A stretch of 64,000 bases of DNA from Streptomyces tuirus (GCA_018195615.1 JAGTPG010000002.1:4147501-4211500); one strand, 5' to 3'; counted from the stretch's first letter, positions 7,690-16,317 are shown. Notes: generated by a model not told the origin, from the letters alone. Made by a program: numbers and translations.

Positions 7690-9559
7690 CGGGCCTCTTC
7701 CCCTTCCATGACACCGGCACACGCATCGGCACCGGCACCGGCACCGGCACCGGCACCGGCGTGGATCTTCCAGAATTCGGCGAACGCGCCGTTCCGTGCG
7801 AGGAGTTCCGCGGTCGTGCCCCGCTCCACGATCTCGCCGTCGCACAGCATCACGACGGTGTCGGCGTCGGCGATCGTCTCCAGGCGGTGGGCGATGACCA
7901 GCGTCGTCCGCTTCTGACGGGTCTGCGCCAGCGCCTCACGCACCGCCCGCTCGGTCTGCGGGTCGGCGAAGGCGGTGGCCTCGTCGAGGACCAGGACGGG
8001 GGTGTCCGCGAGCAGGGCGCGGGCGATCGAGACGCGCTGCGCCTCGCCGCCGGAGAGGCGGGCGTCCTCGCCGATCACCGAGTCGTAGCCGCGGGGCAGT
8101 TGGAGGATGCGGTCGTGGATGCTCGCCCGGCGGGCGGCGCGGACGACGGCGTCGCGGTCGGCGTGCGGGACGGCGAGGGCGATGTTGTCCGCGACCGAGG
8201 CGCGCAGCAGCCGGACGTCCTGGAAGACGAAGGACACCCGCCGGTACAGCTCCTGGCTGCCCACCTCGCGCAGGTCGACGCCGCCGAGGAGCACGGAGCC
8301 GTGCGTCGGGTCGTAGAACCGCGGCAGCAGCTGCACCAGCGTGGACTTGCCGCTGCCGGACGGCCCGACCACGGCCGTGGTCGTCCCCGGCTCCAGCACC
8401 AGGTCGATACCGCGCAGCACCTCGCGCCCGGCCGCGCCACCCTCGCGCCCGGCCGCGGCCCCCTCGTACCCGAAGCGACCCTCGTACCCGAAGCGCCCCC
8501 GTACCCGAAGCGGACGTCCCGCAGCTCCACCCGGTGTCCCTCGGGCGCCACCGGTCGTACGGGCTCGGGCAGTGACGGCTCGGCGAGTACGTCCCGGATG
8601 CGGCCGAGGGCGCGCCGCGCGGCCTGCAGGTCGTCGAAGCCGTGCCCGAGCGCGGCCACGGGCGCGGCCAGCCCGAGGCCGAGGAGCAGGAAGGGCAGCA
8701 GGTCCGCCGGGGCGAGCCCACCCCCGGTGATCCGGTACGCGCCGCCGACCAGCACCGCCAGCAGCACGAACGGCGGCGACAGCGCCACCTGCATCCCGGC
8801 GGCGACCCCGGAGAGACCGCGCACCATCCGGTAGAAGCTCCGGGTGAAGTCGTCCACCGCGCTACGGAACCTGCCGTGCGCCCGCTCCGATCCGCCGAAC
8901 GCCTTCACCACCGCGATGCCCTGTACGAACTCGACCACCGACGCCGAGATCCGCCCCATCGCGGCGTCGAACTCCTTCTGCTCGCGCAGCCGCGTGGGGG
9001 TCATCATCAGCGGCACCAGCGCGACCGCCAGCAGCACGGGGATCAGCGTGATCAGCGTCAGCCGCCAGTCCACGGTGAGGAGGTAGCCGAGCGAGACCAG
9101 CGGCACCACGAAGGCGGAGACCAGCTCGCCCGGCGTGTGGGCGATGAGCGGGTGCACGGCGCTGACGTCCTCACCCACCAGCTTCGCCAGCTCCCCGGTG
9201 CGCCGCCGCGCCAGCCGGCCGATCGGCACCCGCCCGAGCCGCGCGGCGAGTTGCCGACGCAGCGACAGCTGCACGTGGGTGTCGAGGAGGTGTCCCACGC
9301 CGGACGAGGCGGCCGTGAACAGCAGCCGTAGGAGCAGCCCTGCCGCGCCCGCGATCACGACGTCGCGCACGTGCCCGTCGTCGGCCGGCCCCGGGACCAG
9401 CAGCGTACGGCCGAGCTCGACGACCGCGAGCAGCGGCGCCAGGCCGGCGACAGCGCCGATGACCTGCAGGGCGACCACGACGGCGAAGCCGCCCGCGTAC
9501 GGGCGCAGCAGACGGGCCACGCCTGGTGGTGGCGGCGCGGTGGTTCCGGTGGAGGTCAT
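7686..9559 (-). CDS. ABC transporter, permease–ATPase half (first subunit), broken by a one-base deletion
   Basis: The membrane domain runs from ATG 9559 (preceded by GGTGAGCGC) with about six helices. The ATPase follows in another frame with GPSGSGKST (Walker A), LSGGEAQRVSIARALL (signature) and VLVLDEATAFAD (Walker B). The break lies in a triplicated 18-bp unit at 8461–8513: the third copy lacks one T. Restoring it gives about 624 residues, reading RFGYEG three times before the Walker A segment. The C-terminus ends in an Ala-Gly tail coded by a GGCACC repeat. It partners the downstream ABC half. The deletion may be a sequencing error or a slippage-based switch. Confidence 0.8.
7728..7760 (-). 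repeat. hexanucleotide repeat GGCACC, about 5.5 copies
   Basis: It encodes an (Ala-Gly)n stretch in the C-terminal tail of the first ABC subunit. The period is a multiple of three, so copy-number change keeps the frame. Confidence 0.9.
8461..8513 (-). repeat. 18-bp unit in three copies, third copy 17 bp
   Basis: Units CCCTCGTACCCGAAGCGA, the same ending GC, and a third copy missing a T. The encoded RFGYEG is normally present once before the Walker A motif, so two copies look like recent expansion. The missing base shifts the frame of the ABC gene. Confidence 0.85.
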
Positions 9560-9604
9560 GCGCTCACCTTCGCCGGGGCTGCGGCCCGCTGGATTGAAGA
9601 AATG

Positions 9605-9627
9605 TTCCGTCCGGAAGTTCCGTCCGG
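9605..9627 (+). promoter_or_regulatory. direct repeat between the ABC operon and araC-type gene
   Basis: TTCCGTCCGG occurs twice (9605–9614, 9618–9627) at a 13-bp period in the divergent promoter region. Direct repeats are the usual AraC-family binding form, so this is a candidate site for the adjacent regulator. Confidence 0.4.
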
Positions 9628-9683
9628 GCGGGCCCGTAGCATGGACGCATGTCAACTGCCGTGCGCCAGCGCGTCGTTCCCCC

Positions 9684-10817
9684 GTGTGGGAGGTCACGCG
9701 CCCGGCCCGGCCCGGCCGCGTGCCCGGCGTCGTCCTGGCGGGGCTGCGTGACCGCGGCCCGGCTCCGGTCGACCACCGGCTCGACCCGCACCCCGTGCTG
9801 ACGCTGGCGCTGGCCTGCGGCGAGGCCGCGCTCGGCATCGACGAGCCGACGGGGCGGCGGCACCGCGGCAGCCTTGTCACCGGGCTCGGGTTCGGCGTCG
9901 GCGGTGCGGCGCGGGTGCGGGCCGCGAACGTGGAGTGGATGCAGGTGCGCCTGTCCCCCGCCATCGCGCGCGCCGTGCTGGGCGTGGACCCTGCTGAGCT
10001 GGAGAGCTCCGTGGTGTCCCTGGACGACCTGTGGGGAGAGCGGCGGGCAGCCCGGCTGCGCGAGCGGCTGGCCCAGGCCTCCTCGTGGGAGGAACGCTTC
10101 GCGCTCGTCGAAGCGTCCCTCGCCCGGCTGTCCGCCGCGGGGCCCGCCATCGAGCCGGAGCTGGCCTGGGCCTGGGACCGTATCGTCGCCGGGCACGGCC
10201 AGGTGCGGGTCGAGGGGCTGGCCGACGAGCTGGGCTGGAGCCGCAAGCGCCTGTGGTCCCGCTTCCACGCGCAGCTCGGCCTACCGCCCAAGCGCGCCGT
10301 GAGGCTCGTCCGCTTCGACTGGGCCGCCACCCGCCTGGCCGGGGGCCAGGAGGCGGCCAGGGTCGCGGCCGACTGCGGCTACGCCGACCAGTCGCATCTG
10401 CACCGGGACGTCGTGGCGTTCACCGGTGTGACCCCCGCGACCGTGGCCGGCCAGTCGCTCGTCGCAACGGCCGACATGGCGTGGGTGGACCACGTGCCAC
10501 GCCTCTCGGCACGTTGGGGCGATGCCCCAGCCTCCCGTTTCGACGGGCCGCACCGGCCACCACCGCCAACCGGCGGGGATGCCCGAGGCGGGCGAGTTCC
10601 CGGCGGAGTGCGGATGTACGGTCCCGTCACCGGCGCCAACAGCCCGCTCGCGCCGCCGATGCGGGTGACTCCGCCTGACGGCGGCATGACCATCTCGGCA
10701 GGATCATGCATGCGAGCGGGAAGACATGGGGGGATTGGATGTGAAGTCACAGCGAGCACAGTTGTTGCTGTGGGGCGCGGTGGCCATGGTGCTCTCACTG
10801 AGTTGTGTTCATCCTGA
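9684..10817 (+). CDS. AraC-family transcriptional regulator, 3' end ill-defined
   Basis: The C-terminal AraC domain is clear: RVEGLADELGWSRKRLWSRF (first HTH), LVRFDWAATRL, and AARVAADCGYADQSHLHRDV (second HTH) leading to FTGVTPATV. The N-terminal ~150 residues form a ligand/dimerisation domain. Two starts are possible: GTG 9684 in frame, or ATG 9649 (MSTAVRQRVV) if one C is missing from the CCCCC run at 9679–9683. The family normally ends near 10500. Here the frame stays open through the remnant of a DUF6082 gene into an insertion sequence, so the last ~100 residues are not trustworthy. It is divergent from the ABC exporter and probably controls it. Confidence 0.75.
   Translation: MWEVTRPARPGRVPGVVLAGLRDRGPAPVDHRLDPHPVLTLALACGEAALGIDEPTGRRHRGSLVTGLGFGVGGAARVRAANVEWMQVRLSPAIARAVLGVDPAELESSVVSLDDLWGERRAARLRERLAQASSWEERFALVEASLARLSAAGPAIEPELAWAWDRIVAGHGQVRVEGLADELGWSRKRLWSRFHAQLGLPPKRAVRLVRFDWAATRLAGGQEAARVAADCGYADQSHLHRDVVAFTGVTPATVAGQSLVATADMAWVDHVPRLSARWGDAPASRFDGPHRPPPPTGGDARGGRVPGGVRMYGPVTGANSPLAPPMRVTPPDGGMTISAGSCMRAGRHGGIGCEVTASTVVAVGRGGHGALTELCSS
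10741..10799 (+). pseudogene. 5' part of a DUF6082 gene split by a transposon
   Basis: GTG 10741 (GGGGGA upstream) begins VKSQRAQLLLWGAV and reads to VLSL at the transposon edge. Joining it to 15113 through the duplicated ACT restores an uninterrupted reading VLSL-AMLITPWVLG of about 209 residues. Confidence 0.8.
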
Positions 10818-11210
10818 ACGTGCAAGTCACGGGGGTGGCGTGGGCGGGTGATGTCGTGCTCGTGCTGGTCGTCGGCGGCTGTCTGCGGTGAAGATCGTCT
10901 GTCAGCGGGCGATCTCGTGCTGGGTGAGGATCATCAGCGCCCGCACCAGCCGGGTGGCCCACTTCACATCGAGGCGGAGCCTGGTCAGCACCCGCCAATT
11001 CTTCAAGTGCGCGAATGCGTGCTCGCACACCGCCCGTTCCGCCGCGATCAGCTGGTTGACCAGCTTCTTCGGGGCGGGAGCTGCTTGCCCTTCGGCCTTT
11101 TGTAGCCGGTGATGACCGCCGGGTCGCCGGTGTCGTTGTCGAGGCCGACGAAGCCGAGGTCGGCGATTGCGGCGAGGCCGGCTTCGCGAAGCCGGCCGAC
11201 CAGGTCGTCG
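10800..11210 (-). mobile_element. truncated IS copy (3' part of an IS5/ISL2 transposase gene)
   Basis: This is nearly identical to the complement of the right end of the complete copy. It encodes the transposase C-terminus (KKLVNQLIAAERAVCEHAF through TQHEIAR) and retains the outer inverted end. One C is missing relative to the intact copy (GGGGCGGG at 11071–11078), which shifts the frame. Homology stops at 11210. Confidence 0.9.
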
Positions 11211-11270
11211 CCACTTGAAGACGGTCTCGGCGCAGAGGGCGGATCCGTAGGGCCCGCCCTTCGCAGTCAT
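11211..11270 (-). pseudogene. 5' fragment of an unknown gene cut by the IS
   Basis: ATG overlaps the tetR stop (ATGA) and reads MTAKGGPYGSALCAETVFKW before IS sequence begins. It was probably the second gene of the tetR operon. Family not recognised. Confidence 0.5.
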
Positions 11271-11884
11271 CTGCGGCCGGCGATGCCGCGCAGGATCAGG
11301 TCGGTGAGGGTGTCGACGGCCTCCTCATCCCCCAGGTCCCTGCCGATCGGCTCGCCGCCCTCGATGACCCAGAGCTGACAGAACTGCTCCAGCATCGCGT
11401 TGACCGCGGAGGCCACCACCGGGGGATCGCCGGGTAGCTCGTGCCCGGCGTCGGCCAGTGCGCTCAGGTTGGTGCGCAGCAGCCCCAGCTGGGCATGCCG
11501 GATGTGGGCGAGGCGTCGGGCGAACTCGGGGTGCACCAGGGCGGCTTGCTGCAGGGCGCGGATCTCGGGACGGTGGGCCTTGTAGGTGTCCCAGTACGCG
11601 GCCACCACTCGCTCCCGCAGCACCTCTCGCTGCGACAGGTCAGCGGGCGGCGGGGCGATATCGGCCGGCGCATTGGGGGTTTGCGTGAGCCAGTCGAGCA
11701 GCAGCGCCTCCAGCAGCGTCTCCTTGCTGCTGAAGTGGCTGTAGAAGGAGCCTGCGGCCCGCCCGGCCTCGGCAGTTATGTCAGTGATCTTCGTCGAGAG
11801 GTAGCCCTGCCGCTCGAACACCCGGCGGGCGGCGCTCTTCAGCGCTGCCTGCGTCTGGGCCGCCTGTTCCTTGCGCGTGGCCAT
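11267..11884 (-). CDS. TetR-family transcriptional regulator
   Basis: 205 residues. The N-terminal HTH reads AARRVFERQGYLSTKITDITAEAGRAAGSFYSHFSSKETLLEALL, a complete TetR DNA-binding domain (about residues 12–60). The rest is an all-helical ligand/dimer domain ending LILRGIAGRR. It is divergent from a secreted hydrolase gene with palindromic sites in between, so it is likely the repressor of both. It is cargo of the composite transposon. Confidence 0.88.
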   Translation of the reverse strand: MATRKEQAAQTQAALKSAARRVFERQGYLSTKITDITAEAGRAAGSFYSHFSSKETLLEALLLDWLTQTPNAPADIAPPPADLSQREVLRERVVAAYWDTYKAHRPEIRALQQAALVHPEFARRLAHIRHAQLGLLRTNLSALADAGHELPGDPPVVASAVNAMLEQFCQLWVIEGGEPIGRDLGDEEAVDTLTDLILRGIAGRR

Positions 11885-11897
11885 GCAGCCTCCTCCA

Positions 11898-11988
11898 TGA
11901 ATCTGGATTCAGTGAATCACGCGCTACCTCTTGACGGCCAGACATGTGCAGCATCAGGCTGAGTCTGGATTCACTGAATGTCGATTCA
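11898..11988. promoter_or_regulatory. TetR operator candidates between tetR-type gene and hydrolase gene
   Basis: GATTCA-G-TGAATC (11906–11918) is a perfect inverted repeat. GATTCA-C-TGAAT (11968–11979) is a near-identical second copy, overlapping TGAAT-GTCG-ATTCA (11975–11988). TGAATC-TG-GATTCA lies at 11898–11911. Each lies close to one of the two divergent starts. Confidence 0.7.
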
Positions 11989-12029
11989 TCAAACTGCCAC
12001 TGACAGTCGTTCGCAGACAGGGGAACGTC

Positions 12030-13283
12030 ATGAATCACACCTCTTTGCGCACCTCGTACGGCCTCGCCCTGGCCGGTCTGCTCGCCGCGGGCACGCTGTT
12101 CGCGGTCCAGTCCCCGGTGTCCGCCGGCGCTGCCACGGACCGGGGCGGCCACTCCGCCGAGCACCCGGACGAGGCCCGCAGGGGTGCGTTCGTCTCCGCC
12201 GAGCACGTCCAGGGGCTCACTCCCCGTCAGGTGGAACAGGCGCTTGCCGACGCTGGACTCGATGAGGCGGGCGTGCGCCACGGGGTGGATGCATACCGCC
12301 TCGTCTACCGCACGCTCGACCCGCAGGGCCGGCCGACCACGGCCAGCGGCCTGGTGGTGCTGCCCCGAACGGAGGAGCGGTGGCTGCGCACGGTGTCCTA
12401 CGCGCACGGGACGCTGGTCAACCGTCATGACGCCCCTTCGGTTAAGGAAGGCACCGCGGAGCGTGCGGCGCCGCTCGCCTTCGCGGGCGCGGGCTTCGCC
12501 GCCATCGCGCCGGACTACCTCGGATTCGGAGAAGGCCCGGGCCGCCACCCCTGGATGCACGCCGAGAGCGAAGCCGGCGCCTCCCTCGACCTGCTGCGCG
12601 CGGGCCGTACGTTCGCGCTCCGGCACGGCCGGATACTCGACCGCCGCATTCTCGTGAGCGGCTTCTCGCAGGGCGGCCATGCCGCCACGGCGCTGGCTCG
12701 TCAACTCGCCGAGGGGAAGGGCGGATGGCTCCGGCTCGGCGCACTCGCCCCGGTCAGCGGCCCGTACGACATGGGCGGGGTGCAGCTGCCCGCCATGCTC
12801 TCCGGAAAGCTCGACCCCTACGAGGCCACACTGGGCATCGCGCAGTGGACCGTCGCCTGGAACGGCGTCTACCGCTTCTACTCTGATCCGTCCGAAGCCT
12901 TCCGCGCACCCTACGACCAGACCGTGGAACAGCTCTTCGACGGCGAGCACACGCTGGACGAAATCTTCGCCGAACTGCCCGGAACGCCGCAGGAGCTGCT
13001 CACCTCCGCATTCCTCGAGCGCTTGACGAACCCCACCGCTGAGATCGCCGCGGCCTTCCGGGACAACGACCGCACCTGCGACATGAACCCCCGGGTGCCC
13101 ACCCGCCTCTACGCGGCCTCCGGCGACCCCTCCGTGCTGCCGGTCAACGCCGAGCACTGCAGCGAAGCCATCCGGGCACGCGGCGGCAGCACCGAACTCG
13201 TCGACCTCGGAGCCGTCGACCACATCACCTCGGAGCAGCGGGCCGTGCCCGCGGTGGTGCGCTGGTTCAGCGGCCTAAGCTGA
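12030..13283 (+). CDS. secreted alpha/beta-hydrolase (secretory-lipase type)
   Basis: 417 residues. A Sec-type signal peptide is clear (basic start, hydrophobic LALAGLLAAGTLFAV, cleavage near SAGAA). The nucleophile elbow is GFSQGGHAA (Ser ~213), preceded by an oxyanion-type YAHGT segment. The Asp/His acid and base are plausibly in SGDPSVLP and VDHI near the C-terminus. Domain layout matches secretory lipases/hydrolases that act on esters outside the cell. ATG 12030 follows CAGGGGAA; the in-frame start at 11931 would lack a signal peptide. Divergent tetR gene with shared operators suggests substrate-inducible expression. It is transposon cargo. Confidence 0.85.
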   Translation: MNHTSLRTSYGLALAGLLAAGTLFAVQSPVSAGAATDRGGHSAEHPDEARRGAFVSAEHVQGLTPRQVEQALADAGLDEAGVRHGVDAYRLVYRTLDPQGRPTTASGLVVLPRTEERWLRTVSYAHGTLVNRHDAPSVKEGTAERAAPLAFAGAGFAAIAPDYLGFGEGPGRHPWMHAESEAGASLDLLRAGRTFALRHGRILDRRILVSGFSQGGHAATALARQLAEGKGGWLRLGALAPVSGPYDMGGVQLPAMLSGKLDPYEATLGIAQWTVAWNGVYRFYSDPSEAFRAPYDQTVEQLFDGEHTLDEIFAELPGTPQELLTSAFLERLTNPTAEIAAAFRDNDRTCDMNPRVPTRLYAASGDPSVLPVNAEHCSEAIRARGGSTELVDLGAVDHITSEQRAVPAVVRWFSGLS

Positions 13284-13322
13284 CTCCGGCCGGGGCTGCC
13301 GCCATGCGAGTGGGCCGATGAG

Positions 13323-13350
13323 CTCTGCCGGCCCGCGCCGTCCGGCAGAG
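13323..13350 (+). terminator. hairpin after the secreted hydrolase gene
   Basis: CTCTGCCGG (13323–13331) pairs with CCGGCAGAG (13342–13350) across a 10-base loop, 40 bases after the stop codon. No T-run. Confidence 0.55.
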
Positions 13351-13387
13351 GGAGAGCGCCGCCACCGACGCCCTTGGGAGGGACGAC

Positions 13388-13450
13388 GTGAGGAAGATCA
13401 CCGCGGGCCTTTCATCTCCCTCGACAGGGTCGTGGAGGCCTTCGACCAGT
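13388..13450 (+). pseudogene. 5' fragment of a dihydrofolate-reductase-like (RibD C-domain) gene
   Basis: GTG 13388 has GGGAGG upstream. With one missing T restored it reads MRKITAGLFISLDRVVEAFDQ, the conserved N-terminus of this reductase family. The frame stops at the IS edge at 13451. The rest of the gene is absent, so the IS truncated it. Confidence 0.65.
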
Positions 13451-13647
13451 GAGAGCTGGGCAAACTGAATGCTTGCTGGTCAGCGGTGCTGGCGTGGGAG
13501 GTCGGTGGCGTACTCGCCCTGGTCCGGGGCCGGTTTCTGGAGAGTAGATCATCTGACGCGTCTGGGGGTTTCCCGCTTCGTCCTCGCTGCGGACGGCCGG
13601 GCTCCTACGATCCCGGGCAGAGTGTCTGGCAGCTCGGAAGGGGAACC

Positions 13648-14106
13648 GTGTCGTCGCTGGAGAGGATCGCAGCTCGCCGGGCCGAGCTGGACCAGCTCGC
13701 GGAAGCGCTGGCCAAACGGCTGGCCGAGGTGGATGCCGAGCGCGAGGAACTCGCGGTCGCGGAGCGGGTGCTGCGGCGTCTGTACGAGCAGGAAGCCGAG
13801 GATGCCACCGGCGGGCAGGACGCCGGTCCACCGCAGCGGGTGCAGGTCGCGGGCCGGTCGGTGCTGAAGGTGCCGCACCGCAGCGAGGTGCCGGACGCCT
13901 CCGCGTTGCCCGGGGACTACCAGCGGATGCTGAAGATTGTGCAGGCCGCGGGCGGCCCGGTGATGGTCAAGGACGTCGGTGCCGAGCTCAGGATCGATAC
14001 TTCGGTGCCGGGCCGGCTGGAGCCGCTGCGCGGGAAGCTGTCGAAGCTGGCCGGGCGGGGCTGGCTGCACAAGCTGCCGAACGGCACCTTCACCCGCCGG
14101 CCGTGA
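13648..14106 (+). CDS. IS-associated protein with coiled coil and winged-helix-like C-terminus
   Basis: 152 residues from GTG 13648 (GGAAGGGG upstream). Residues 1–55 form a heptad-rich coiled coil (SLERIAARRAELDQ onward). Residues ~90–150 (DYQRMLKIVQAAGGPVMVKDVG to GRGWLHKLPNGTF) resemble a winged helix. Similar proteins are, from memory, frequent in Streptomyces; I know no function. Lying inside the inverted ends, it may assist or regulate transposition. It has no counterpart in the truncated copy, which lost this part. Confidence 0.65.
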   Translation: MSSLERIAARRAELDQLAEALAKRLAEVDAEREELAVAERVLRRLYEQEAEDATGGQDAGPPQRVQVAGRSVLKVPHRSEVPDASALPGDYQRMLKIVQAAGGPVMVKDVGAELRIDTSVPGRLEPLRGKLSKLAGRGWLHKLPNGTFTRRP

Positions 14107-14173
14107 CTGCCGCCAGAATGCGCGTGCCCCTTCGGGCCGTAACCAAGCGGCCCCCGGCCCGGGTTGGTGAGGC

Positions 14174-15007
14174 ATGCCTACAGAAACCGCCCCAGCCGGG
14201 GATCACACCGAGCTTGTCTACCAGTGCCGGCTGCCGCTGTCCACGCAGACCCTCACCTTCGTGACCCGGCTGCTCGGCGCCCACCTGAAGAAGATCCGCT
14301 CCCGGTGGCGGAAGCTGCCGACCGGGCGGATCGCGGTGATCGTCCTCGCGGCGCTGCGGCATGACCAGCGCCTGGCCGACCTCGCCGGCGGCAACCACGT
14401 CTCGCGCACCACGGTGGATCGGTGGCTGAAGGAGATGATCAATCTGCTCGCCGCGAAGGCGCCGCGGCTGGAGCGCGTCCTGGCGAAGATCGCCCGTAAG
14501 GGTGGCAGCGTCGTGCTGCTCGACGGGTCGCTGATACCCACCCAGCGCCGCACATGCCTCCCCATCAGGCGCCGCTGGTCCGCGAAGCGCAAACGGCACG
14601 GGCTGCTGGTCATCGCCCTGACCGACGTCAAGGGGCGGCTGTTGTGGACCTCCACCGCCCGCCCGGCCCGCGGCTCGGAGATCAGCGCCTGCCGCCACGA
14701 CGACCTGGTCGGCCGGCTTCGCGAAGCCGGCCTCGCCGCAATCGCCGACCTCGGCTTCGTCGGCCTCGACGACGACACCGGCGACCCGGCGGTCATCACC
14801 GGCTACAAAAGGCCGAAGGGCAAGCAGCTCCCGCCCCCGAAGAAGCTGGTCAACCAGCTGATCGCGGCGGAACGGGCGGTGTGCGAGCACGCATTCGCGC
14901 ACTTGAAGAATTGGCGGGTGCTGACCAGGCTCCGCCTCGATGTGAAGTGGGCCACCCGGCTGGTGCGGGCGCTGATGATCCTCACCCAGCACGAGATCGC
15001 CCGCTGA
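14174..15007 (+). CDS. IS5-family DDE transposase (ISL2 group)
   Basis: 277 residues. An N-terminal HTH region (VSRTTVDRWLKEMI) is followed by an RNase H-fold catalytic domain with Asp117 (LLDGS), Asp192 (IADLGF) and Glu238 (VCEHAFAHLKNWR), the standard DDE_4 arrangement. The family cuts and pastes the element using the terminal inverted repeats. The reading frame is complete, so this copy could supply activity for the whole composite transposon. Confidence 0.93.
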   Translation: MPTETAPAGDHTELVYQCRLPLSTQTLTFVTRLLGAHLKKIRSRWRKLPTGRIAVIVLAALRHDQRLADLAGGNHVSRTTVDRWLKEMINLLAAKAPRLERVLAKIARKGGSVVLLDGSLIPTQRRTCLPIRRRWSAKRKRHGLLVIALTDVKGRLLWTSTARPARGSEISACRHDDLVGRLREAGLAAIADLGFVGLDDDTGDPAVITGYKRPKGKQLPPPKKLVNQLIAAERAVCEHAFAHLKNWRVLTRLRLDVKWATRLVRALMILTQHEIAR

Positions 15008-15112
15008 CAGACGATCTTCACCGCAGACAGCCGCCGACGACCAGCACGAGCACGACATCACCCGCCCACGCCACCCCCGTGACTTGCACGTTCAGGATGA
15101 ACACAACTCACT

Positions 15113-15683
15113 GGCGATGCTGATCACACCATGGGTCCTTGGGCGTGTGGCGTCGACGCAGCAGGACTGGGGTCGACTGAGTGACATCAGTCAGACGTAC
15201 GGAGCCCTGTCGGTTCCCATTTCGGCCATCGCTCTTTCGGGCGTAGCCGCATCACTTGTCTACCAAGTCCGGCAGACGAACATCGCCAACCAGGAGGCGC
15301 AGCGTTCGTCACATCGGCAAATGCTCATGTACGCACTGGAACATCCGGAGTTCCTTGTGTGCTGGGAGCCTGTGAGCGGCATGTCGACCGTCGAGATGCG
15401 TCGGCTGATCTACACCAACATGATTGTCAGTAACTGGCACTCGGATTACCTGCTACGCAGGTGGAACGATCAAGAGGCGCTAGCGCGGTTCAGCGTTCAC
15501 TTCCAGGGGGCAGTCGCTCGCGCGCACTGGGAGAAGACAGCCGCAAACTGGCGGCGGATCGCTGAGGCGTCGGGGGACGCTCGGAGGGTTCGCTTCGTTG
15601 ACATAGCAGATGAGAGCTACGCAGCGGCGGCAGCAGCTGGGCCCGGCGTGCCGCCCGAGGCTTACTTCTCTGATTCCTCATGA
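15113..15683 (+). pseudogene. 3' part of a DUF6082 gene split by a transposon
   Basis: The frame LAMLITPWVLGR continues from the fragment at 10741–10799. It then reads DWGRLSDISQTYGALSVPISAIALSG, the second hydrophobic segment typical of DUF6082 proteins, and a soluble C-terminal half. The frame is also open from 15084 inside the IS, so a chimeric product starting in IS sequence is possible. Function of DUF6082 is unknown. Confidence 0.75.
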
Positions 15684-15789
15684 GGATCATGACTTCATGA
15701 GGCAGGGCCGTCCGACTGGTGGCCAAGAGGGCAGAAAGCGCAGCGTCCTTGCCGGAATCCGATCGGCCCGGCTCGATAGCATGCGACGC

Positions 15790-16227
15790 ATGGCCATCAG
15801 ACTTGAGAACGTCGGCATCGCCGTTCGCGACCTCGAAGCAACGATCGCCTTTTTCACCGACCTCGGTCTCACAGTCGTCGGCCGTGACACGGTCAGTGGT
15901 GAGTGGACCGACACCGCCGTCGGGCTTGACGGCAATCACGCCAAGATCGCGATGCTCCAGACGCCAGACGGTCAAGGTCGCCTTGAGCTCTTCGAGTACA
16001 TCCACCCCGAGGCGATCGAGTCGAAGCCCACCCGTCCCAACGAGATCGGCATGCATCGCGTCGCCTTCTCAGTCGACGACATCGACGAAGCCCTCGCGGC
16101 AGCCGCAAAGCACGGATGCCGTCCGCTTCGCGGTGTGGCGACCTATGAGGACGTCTACAAGCTCACGTACGTCCGCGGTCCCAGCGGCATCCTCGTGATG
16201 CTCGCCGAGGAACTGAAGAAGAACTGA
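15790..16227 (+). CDS. VOC-superfamily protein (glyoxalase/epimerase fold)
   Basis: 145 residues with paired beta-alpha-beta-beta-beta modules: IRLENVGIAVRDLEATIAFF and MHRVAFSVDDIDEALAAA. Candidate metal ligands are the Glu in LELFEY, His in MHRVAFSV and a late acidic residue (MLAEE); the first-module His is replaced (NVGIAV). It resembles methylmalonyl-CoA epimerase and glyoxalase-type proteins; the reaction is not determinable. ATG 15790 is preferred because it gives the family N-terminus. No ribosome site is obvious, so it may be leaderless. Confidence 0.8.
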   Translation: MAIRLENVGIAVRDLEATIAFFTDLGLTVVGRDTVSGEWTDTAVGLDGNHAKIAMLQTPDGQGRLELFEYIHPEAIESKPTRPNEIGMHRVAFSVDDIDEALAAAAKHGCRPLRGVATYEDVYKLTYVRGPSGILVMLAEELKKN

Positions 16228-16317
16228 CGGCTGATCGGGGCGAGCGAGAGCGGTGGCTGTCCTGCTCGGTCAGAAATGGATCAGCTGCTTCGCGCATACC
16301 GTCGATAATCTGACCGA

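Larger units (their letters stand above)
13451..15109 (+). mobile_element. complete IS5-family (ISL2-like) insertion sequence with two genes
   Basis: The ends share an imperfect inverted repeat: GAG at both tips, and CA..CTGAA.G at matching positions (left from 13451, right inward from 15109). Inside are a small accessory gene and a DDE transposase. The left tip coincides with the break in a reductase gene; the right tip is the outer end of the composite transposon. Confidence 0.7.
10797..15112. mobile_element. composite transposon with inverted IS5/ISL2-type ends
   Basis: A ~4.3 kb unit bounded by the same IS end in opposite orientation (GAGTTGTGTTCATCC inward from 10800 and from 15109). 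It is flanked by the direct repeat ACT (10797–10799 and 15110–15112). Removing the unit and one ACT restores the reading frame of a DUF6082 gene. The left IS copy is truncated and the right copy is complete. Cargo is a tetR-type gene, a secreted hydrolase gene, and two truncated gene fragments. The 3-bp target duplication fits the ISL2 group of IS5. Confidence 0.85.

Noticed and set aside
15084..15112. N-terminus MHVQDEHNS of the DUF6082 protein
   Set aside because: These codons lie in the IS end; the true N-terminal part is at 10741–10799.
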